The position numbers and the translations under genes are program-made. Positions 15,200 to 19,782 of a DNA stretch of 19,782 bases are shown one piece after another. The stretch's first letter is position 1; each line of letters opens with the position of its first letter. Under the pieces are notes generated by a model. That model was not told the origin of the DNA. It did not search any database and worked only from the letters and a program-made list of their open reading frames with translations. This DNA comes from an uncultured Bacillota bacterium (GTDB taxonomy: Bacteria; Bacillota_I; Bacilli_A; Izemoplasmatales; UBA1188): the NCBI GenBank assembly GCA_937907585.1, contig CALCVH010000071.1:1-19782 (forward strand), in the 5' to 3' direction.

Positions 15200-15275
15200 A
15201 AACAATGTTAATATGCGATTTGTTTTAAGGGATTTGTTGTTGCTTCTTGAGTTGAAGCGCGAGGTAATTTTTATC

Positions 15276-16526
15276 GTGAATACTTTTGTTGTTGGCTACA
15301 TAGGAAAAGCTCCGCTTAGCCCAAAAGTAGCTAGTTTATTTGAAGCGACAAACGAAAATTTAAAAGTTAAAATTTTTCATGTTTCCGAAAACGATATAAA
15401 AGAACTTTTATTAAACAAACAGTTTAATGTTTTGCTTGTGTCTGATCCGTTCACTAAAATTGTTATTGATTATTTGGATGTTTGTTCGAAAAGCGTCAAA
15501 AACACTTTTTGTTGTGATATGATTCACAATAAGAATGGCGTTCTTTGTGGATACAATACAATCGCTTCTTCTTTTGCTGAATATTTGAATGATAACAACA
15601 TTAAAATAGAAAACAAAAAAGTTTTATTATTGGGTGACAACAGCTTTTCTAGAAGTATCAAATACATGCTAAATTCTTTAGGAAACAACTCTATTTTTGT
15701 ATCGGATAGAAACGCTAAAAACGGCGCTGATATATCTTATAAAGACGCGAACAACAGTGATTATAATATCGTAATAAACACTGCTTACATCAACCCACAA
15801 AGATTCAATGATGAGCGATTGGTTTATGTTAAAAACTTTAGAAGTCTCGAATGTGTTTTGGATGTTTCTGATAATGTTTATAGATCTACTTATCTTTTTG
15901 ATGCGAAAGAGTTAAATAAAAGCTATTTAAATGGGTTTGGATTTGTTTCTAGAAGAACTAGCTTAATCAATTCGCTTTGTTCGAAACAAATTATTTCTTG
16001 GCCGTTATGGAGTTCTTTTGTTATTGATGTTTTATCAAGCGATATAAATATTGTGTTTTTAGGTGTCGACACCAAATACAAGAAAGATCTTTATGATAAG
16101 TTTATAAAAGAAACCAATGCAGAAATAATTGATTTTAAAACCACAATATCTTCTCTTTTAAAAAAGATAAATTTATCCCATTTAATGGCTGATTACAGCT
16201 ATTTAGAAATGGATTTTCTTAAGAAAGTTAAAGATATTAGAGGATGTGTTCTTGTTTCATCGGAAGAGACGATAAAAAATCGTGAATCATTAAGGTTTTT
16301 ATCTAAGAACGGCTGTTTTGTATATTTGAAAACAAGAAAATTTGAAGACATTTTAAGCAAAAATAAGAAGAAGATCTTAATTTCTGCCGATCAACAAAAA
16401 GAAACGAATCAAAAATATAATGCATATTTTGAAAAATACGCGGATTTAACTTTGATTGATGAAGAAAATTTAGAAAATATATTTAAGAATATAAAAATGT
16501 TTTATATGGGAGGAAAATCGATATGA
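15276..16526 (+). CDS. Shikimate dehydrogenase-shikimate kinase-like fusion, probably a pseudoenzyme
   Basis: The first 250 residues align by eye with AroE: the N-terminal LSPK (14-17), NVLLVSDPFTK (51-61) for NVTxPxK, GVLCGYNT (88-95) for GxxxGxNTD, a Rossmann strand with loop GDNSFSRS (120-127), and a C-terminal DV...GF stretch. Residues 257-410 follow shikimate kinase: strand INIVFLG, an E-x-x-x-L...GCVLVSS segment where AtGGG is expected, NGCFVYL, and an NQKYNAYFEKYADLTL end. The catalytic Asp of NTD is Ile (96), the glycine-rich NADP loop is altered, and the kinase P-loop is GVDTKYKKDL without GKS/T, so neither activity is likely. The GTG at 15276 has GAGG 11 bases upstream; the ATG at 15213 has none. 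The stop overlaps the folD ATG. Confidence 0.7.
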   Translation: MNTFVVGYIGKAPLSPKVASLFEATNENLKVKIFHVSENDIKELLLNKQFNVLLVSDPFTKIVIDYLDVCSKSVKNTFCCDMIHNKNGVLCGYNTIASSFAEYLNDNNIKIENKKVLLLGDNSFSRSIKYMLNSLGNNSIFVSDRNAKNGADISYKDANNSDYNIVINTAYINPQRFNDERLVYVKNFRSLECVLDVSDNVYRSTYLFDAKELNKSYLNGFGFVSRRTSLINSLCSKQIISWPLWSSFVIDVLSSDINIVFLGVDTKYKKDLYDKFIKETNAEIIDFKTTISSLLKKINLSHLMADYSYLEMDFLKKVKDIRGCVLVSSEETIKNRESLRFLSKNGCFVYLKTRKFEDILSKNKKKILISADQQKETNQKYNAYFEKYADLTLIDEENLENIFKNIKMFYMGGKSI

Positions 16527-17371
16527 TTTTATTAGACGGAAAACTAGTATCAAACATTGTTAAAGATAATGTAAAACAAAAAGTAGATGAAATTGTTAGT
16601 AAATATAACAAGGTTCCAACGCTTGCTGTTGTTATGGTTGGAAACAATCCAGCATCTGCTGTTTATGTAAGAAACAAAATTAAAGCTTGCGAAAAAGTTG
16701 GAATAAAATCTGTTCATGTTGTTTTAGACGAAACAATATCTCAACAAGAACTAGAAAACAAAATTAAAGAGTTAGCTGTCGATGATGAAATCAATGGAAT
16801 TCTTGTTCAATTGCCTTTACCTGAAGGTTTTGATAGCGACTCAGCAATAAGATTGATTCCACAAAATAAAGACGTAGATGGCTTAACAAAAGGAAATGTA
16901 GCTGATCTTGTGCTTGGAGAAAAGGGAATAGTTCCTTGTACACCGTTAGGTGTTATGGATTTGCTAAAACACTATAATATCGAAGTATCTGGAAAAAGAG
17001 TTGTGATTATAGGAAGAAGTATGCTTGTTGGTAAGCCTCTATTCTTTTTAATGACTAACGCAAACGCAACAGTTACGTTGTGTCATTCAAAAACAAAAAA
17101 CATCGCTGAAATAACAAAAGAAGCAGACATAGTCGTTTGTGCTCTTGGCAAAGCAAAATTCTTAAAAGAAGAAATGGTTAAAGACGGCGCAGTAATAGTA
17201 GATGTTGGAATCAATAAAACAGAAGACGGGCTTGTTGGCGACGCAGATTTTGACACTTTAAAAGAAAAAGCGTCATATATCACGCCTGTTCCAGGTGGGT
17301 GCGGACCGATGACTGTAGCCGAACTATTGAACAACACGGTTGACTGCTTTTATAAACAACAAACAAAATGA
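16523..17371 (+). CDS. folD: Methylenetetrahydrofolate dehydrogenase / cyclohydrolase FolD
   Basis: The 282-residue protein has the FolD signatures: VGNNPASAVYVRNKIKACEK with the catalytic pair Y48 and K52, GILVQLPLP (92-100), KDVDGL (116-121) with D119, the NADP-site GRSMLVGKPL (164-173) and PVPGGCGPMT (255-264). It oxidises 5,10-methylene-THF and hydrolyses the methenyl form to 10-formyl-THF in one-carbon metabolism. GGAGG precedes the ATG, which overlaps the stop of the upstream gene as ATGA. Its own stop overlaps the next gene in the same way. Confidence 0.97.
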   Translation: MILLDGKLVSNIVKDNVKQKVDEIVSKYNKVPTLAVVMVGNNPASAVYVRNKIKACEKVGIKSVHVVLDETISQQELENKIKELAVDDEINGILVQLPLPEGFDSDSAIRLIPQNKDVDGLTKGNVADLVLGEKGIVPCTPLGVMDLLKHYNIEVSGKRVVIIGRSMLVGKPLFFLMTNANATVTLCHSKTKNIAEITKEADIVVCALGKAKFLKEEMVKDGAVIVDVGINKTEDGLVGDADFDTLKEKASYITPVPGGCGPMTVAELLNNTVDCFYKQQTK

Positions 17372-18645
17372 ATGATGAGTTAGAAAAATATAGATTACAC
17401 AGACATATAATGTGCATAGATTTAAAAAGTTTCTATGCTTCTGTAGAATGTGCAGATTTGGGTCTTGATCCTTTCAAGACTCCTTTGGTTGTTGCGGATA
17501 AATCTAGAGGCGGAGGCTCAATTTGTTTAGCTGTTTCGCCTTATTTAAGAAACAAGGGCGTACCAGGAAGATTAAGAATCTTTGAACTTCCAAAAAACGA
17601 AGATATCATTTATTGCAAGCCTAGGATGCACAAATATTTAGAAGCTTCTGCAAAAGTCGTAAGTATATTTTTAAGATACGTCTCAAAAGATGACATTCAT
17701 ATATATTCTGTTGATGAATCTTTTTTGGATTTTACTGATTATAAAAGGTTATATCCGATGGAAGACATCGACTTAGCAAAAAAAATAATAAAAGAGATTT
17801 ATAACGAATTAAAGCTATACGCTACCTGTGGAATTGGTCCAAACATGCTTTTAGCGAAGCTCGCAATGGATATTGAAGCGAAGAAGAATAAAAGCCAAAT
17901 AGCCTTATGGAATTATAACGATGTCGAAACGAAGTTGTGGAATGTACGACCATTATCAAAGATGTGGGGAATAGGTAGAAGAATGGATGTTCATCTATCT
18001 AATATGGGTTATAAAACTGTTGGCGATATAGCTAGAGCGGATGTAAATTTATTAAAGAAAAAGTTTGGTGTTATGGGCGAAGAGTTGTGGTATCATACTC
18101 ACGGAATTGATATGTCTTTAATTCAAGACAAAAAGAAGTTTAAAGCTTTATCTAAAAGTTATGGCGTTGGTCAAGTTCTTTTTGAAGATTACGACGCCGA
18201 GAAAACTCCTCTTTTAATATTAGAAATGTCTGACGATATATCTTCAAGACTAAGAGAATCTAAGAAAAAAGCCACATGCGTACACCTTGCTATCGGATAT
18301 AACCAGGATGTTGGAGGGGGTTTTTCTAGGCAGACGAAAGTTTTAGAACCTATAGATTTAGGCAAAGAAATAGCTGGAGTTTGTTTAGAAATCTTTAATA
18401 AGTTTTATGATGGCGAACCAGTTAGAAGAATAGCGATTGCTGTTAGCGGATTAAAAGATTTTACAGGAGTCCAACTTAGCTTTTTTGAAGACAAATTAAA
18501 AGACGTTAAAGAAAAGAAACTTTTTGACACTATTGACCAAATTAAAAGAAAGTACGGAAAGAACTCTGTTCGTAGAGCTTCTACGGAATTAGATTATTCT
18601 ACAGCCAAAAAGAGAAACGAAGAGATCGGAGGTCATCATGAGTGA
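17368..18645 (+). CDS. Y-family DNA polymerase, UvrX-like
   Basis: The 425-residue protein is a Y-family (UmuC/DinB superfamily) bypass polymerase, closest in feel to B. subtilis UvrX/YqjW. The palm holds the metal-binding Asp in CIDLKSFYASVEC (D18) and SVDESFLDF (D116, E117). A helix-hairpin-helix-like part (MWGIGRRM, 199-206) and a little-finger domain follow. QLSFF (369-373) is a clamp-binding motif that should bind the DnaN ring. It copies past damaged bases with low fidelity. It starts at an ATG inside the folD stop (ATGA) and has no ribosome site, so it depends on coupling to folD. The next gene is YolD-like, the usual partner of this group. No LexA box was seen in the operon leader. 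Confidence 0.93.
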   Translation: MNDELEKYRLHRHIMCIDLKSFYASVECADLGLDPFKTPLVVADKSRGGGSICLAVSPYLRNKGVPGRLRIFELPKNEDIIYCKPRMHKYLEASAKVVSIFLRYVSKDDIHIYSVDESFLDFTDYKRLYPMEDIDLAKKIIKEIYNELKLYATCGIGPNMLLAKLAMDIEAKKNKSQIALWNYNDVETKLWNVRPLSKMWGIGRRMDVHLSNMGYKTVGDIARADVNLLKKKFGVMGEELWYHTHGIDMSLIQDKKKFKALSKSYGVGQVLFEDYDAEKTPLLILEMSDDISSRLRESKKKATCVHLAIGYNQDVGGGFSRQTKVLEPIDLGKEIAGVCLEIFNKFYDGEPVRRIAIAVSGLKDFTGVQLSFFEDKLKDVKEKKLFDTIDQIKRKYGKNSVRRASTELDYSTAKKRNEEIGGHHE

Positions 18646-18967
18646 TTATAAAGATAGAGGAATAATAAAATGGGCGCCTTTTGATGCGCTCACCGGTCAC
18701 ACCGCTGTTGTTGAAGAAATGATTTTTAATATTAATAAAAGACAAAAAAGCGTCATATTTTCTGATGAATATGCAGAATTTGATAGGGTTGTTAATCAGG
18801 CTGTTAACGAAAACGAAGAAATATCGGTTGATTATTTTGTTAATGGATACACTTATTCTACATATGGAAAAATTAAAAAAATAGATTTCAATAATAAATA
18901 TTTAATTCTAGACACAAACGAAGCGATTTCGTTCGATTCTGTAATGAATATAAAGTTGGTGAAATAA
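18638..18967 (+). CDS. YolD-like protein
   Basis: This 109-residue protein matches the YolD-like family (B. subtilis YolD and YqjX): an N-terminal DRGIIKWAPFDALTGH stretch, a central acidic helical part, and a C-terminal small-barrel-like half with Y...GKIKKID and later F..VMNIKLV. Members are often encoded directly next to UvrX-type polymerases and are thought to act with or control them, but the biochemistry is poorly known. It overlaps the polymerase gene by 8 bases with a strong GGAGG ribosome site, and its stop overlaps the ispE ATG (TAATG). Confidence 0.88.
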   Translation: MSDYKDRGIIKWAPFDALTGHTAVVEEMIFNINKRQKSVIFSDEYAEFDRVVNQAVNENEEISVDYFVNGYTYSTYGKIKKIDFNNKYLILDTNEAISFDSVMNIKLVK

Positions 18968-19734
18968 TGAAAACAAAAGCTTATGCAAAAGTAAATTTAT
19001 TCTTAAATGTTAAAAATAAACGAGATGACGGATATCACGATCTTGAAATGGTTAATATTACGGTTGGATTATATGATGAATTAGAATTAAATTTAACTGA
19101 TTCTGAAGTTGTTTGTAACACATCAAACAAAGAATTAAACAGCAAAAATAACCTCGCTTATAAAGCTGCTGTTTATATGAAAAAAAGATATAACGTAAAG
19201 AACGGTGTTGATATATACATTAATAAAAAGATTCCTGTAGGTGGGGGACTTGCTGGAGGAAGCGCTGATGCTGCCGCAACAATCGAAGCTCTAAATATAC
19301 TTTGGAATCTAAATTTATCATTTGATGAGCTGCTTGAAATATCAAAAAACTTTGGTTCTGACACCCCTTATTGTTTATATAAAGGCCCTGCTATTGTTAG
19401 AGGAGTTGGTTTCGATATAGAACCTCTTTCTTTAGACATATCAAATTATGAAATATCTCTATATTCGCCTAAAGTAAACGTTTCAACTGGTGTGGTATTT
19501 AATAATTTAATCAATCATAACAAATATTCTTTAGAAGATGCTTTAAAAGCTTTTTCTAGTGATAATTATGACGAATTTGTAAAAGGACTAAATAACGATC
19601 TTCAAGACACTGTTTTTGAACTTTATCCAGAAGTAAGAAAAAGATATGAATTATTAAAGAACGCATACGGTGAAAAAGGTTTGTTTATGAGCGGATCGGG
19701 CTCAACTTTGGTTAGAATAACTAAGAAAAAATAA
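18967..19734 (+). CDS. ispE: 4-diphosphocytidyl-2-C-methyl-D-erythritol kinase IspE
   Basis: The 255-residue GHMP kinase has the IspE signatures: KAYAKVNLFL with catalytic K8, GYHDL (22-26), the ATP loop PVGGGLAGGSADAAA (90-104), SDTPY with D132, and MSGSGS (241-246). It phosphorylates CDP-methylerythritol in the MEP route to isoprenoid precursors, so this organism makes them without mevalonate. It is shorter than E. coli IspE (283 residues), mostly by tighter loops and C-terminus. It is the last gene of the overlapping series, joined to the YolD gene as TAATG. The 48 bases that follow are AT-rich and show nothing clear. Confidence 0.96.
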   Translation: MKTKAYAKVNLFLNVKNKRDDGYHDLEMVNITVGLYDELELNLTDSEVVCNTSNKELNSKNNLAYKAAVYMKKRYNVKNGVDIYINKKIPVGGGLAGGSADAAATIEALNILWNLNLSFDELLEISKNFGSDTPYCLYKGPAIVRGVGFDIEPLSLDISNYEISLYSPKVNVSTGVVFNNLINHNKYSLEDALKAFSSDNYDEFVKGLNNDLQDTVFELYPEVRKRYELLKNAYGEKGLFMSGSGSTLVRITKKK

Positions 19735-19782
19735 AATTTTTCAATTTTTTATGCTTTGCACCTCTGTTTTTAACAAAAAGCG

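Noticed and set aside
15018..15275. SOS (LexA) box before the operon with the bypass polymerase
   Set aside because: No CGAAC-N4-GTTCG-like sequence is present; the palindromes here have a different core.
1..19782. Mollicutes-type code with TGA read as Trp
   Set aside because: csoR, folD and the polymerase gene end at TGA exactly where the next gene starts, conserved Trp codons are TGG, and the tRNA-Trp anticodon is CCA.

Overview
This is a contiguous stretch of an AT-rich, low-G+C Gram-positive-type bacterial chromosome around the replication origin. Clear AGGAG-type ribosome sites, short Rho-independent terminators, a B. subtilis-like CsoR operator, a MEP-pathway gene (ispE) and a UvrX/YolD pair point to Bacillota, class Bacilli in the broad sense. 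An Erysipelotrichia, RF39 or other Mollicutes-related lineage is my guess, not proven. The genetic code is standard: TAA, TAG and TGA all end genes, and the tRNA-Trp has anticodon CCA.

Layout. Positions 1-6596 are all on the minus strand: a truncated FtsX-type ABC permease with its ATPase (promoter and palindromic operator at 2107-2158), a gene-poor stretch with a candidate structured RNA (+ strand, about 2200-2459), tRNA-Trp, a Trk potassium uptake pair (trkA-trkH) and a DegV/FakB-like lipid-binding protein. typA (6817-8646) is the one + strand gene left of the origin. A copper cassette follows on the minus strand: csoR, then copA, whose C-terminus carries a CopZ-like domain with its own ribosome site. 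mscL is next and is divergent from dnaA. From dnaA onward everything is on the + strand: dnaA, dnaN, a 258-base gap with iterated hairpins, a degenerate AroE-AroK fusion, folD, a UvrX-like Y-family polymerase, a YolD-like protein and ispE. The last five genes overlap by 1-8 bases, so they look like one operon.

The strand switch at mscL/dnaA, the DnaA boxes on both sides of dnaA and a 50-base nearly pure A/T tract before dnaN mark the origin. The genes act in replication initiation and clamp loading (dnaA, dnaN), damage-tolerant synthesis (the polymerase carries a QLSFF clamp-binding motif), ion and osmotic balance (trkAH, mscL), copper efflux (csoR, copA), folate and isoprenoid metabolism (folD, ispE) and ribosome-associated stress (typA).

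Most unusual: (1) a gene between dnaN and folD that matches shikimate dehydrogenase followed by shikimate kinase but lacks key catalytic residues of both; (2) an in-frame internal start that could release a 66-residue copper chaperone from copA; (3) four consecutive hairpins, three sharing the core GTTATTG, before the pseudoenzyme gene; (4) an unassigned structured RNA beside tRNA-Trp.
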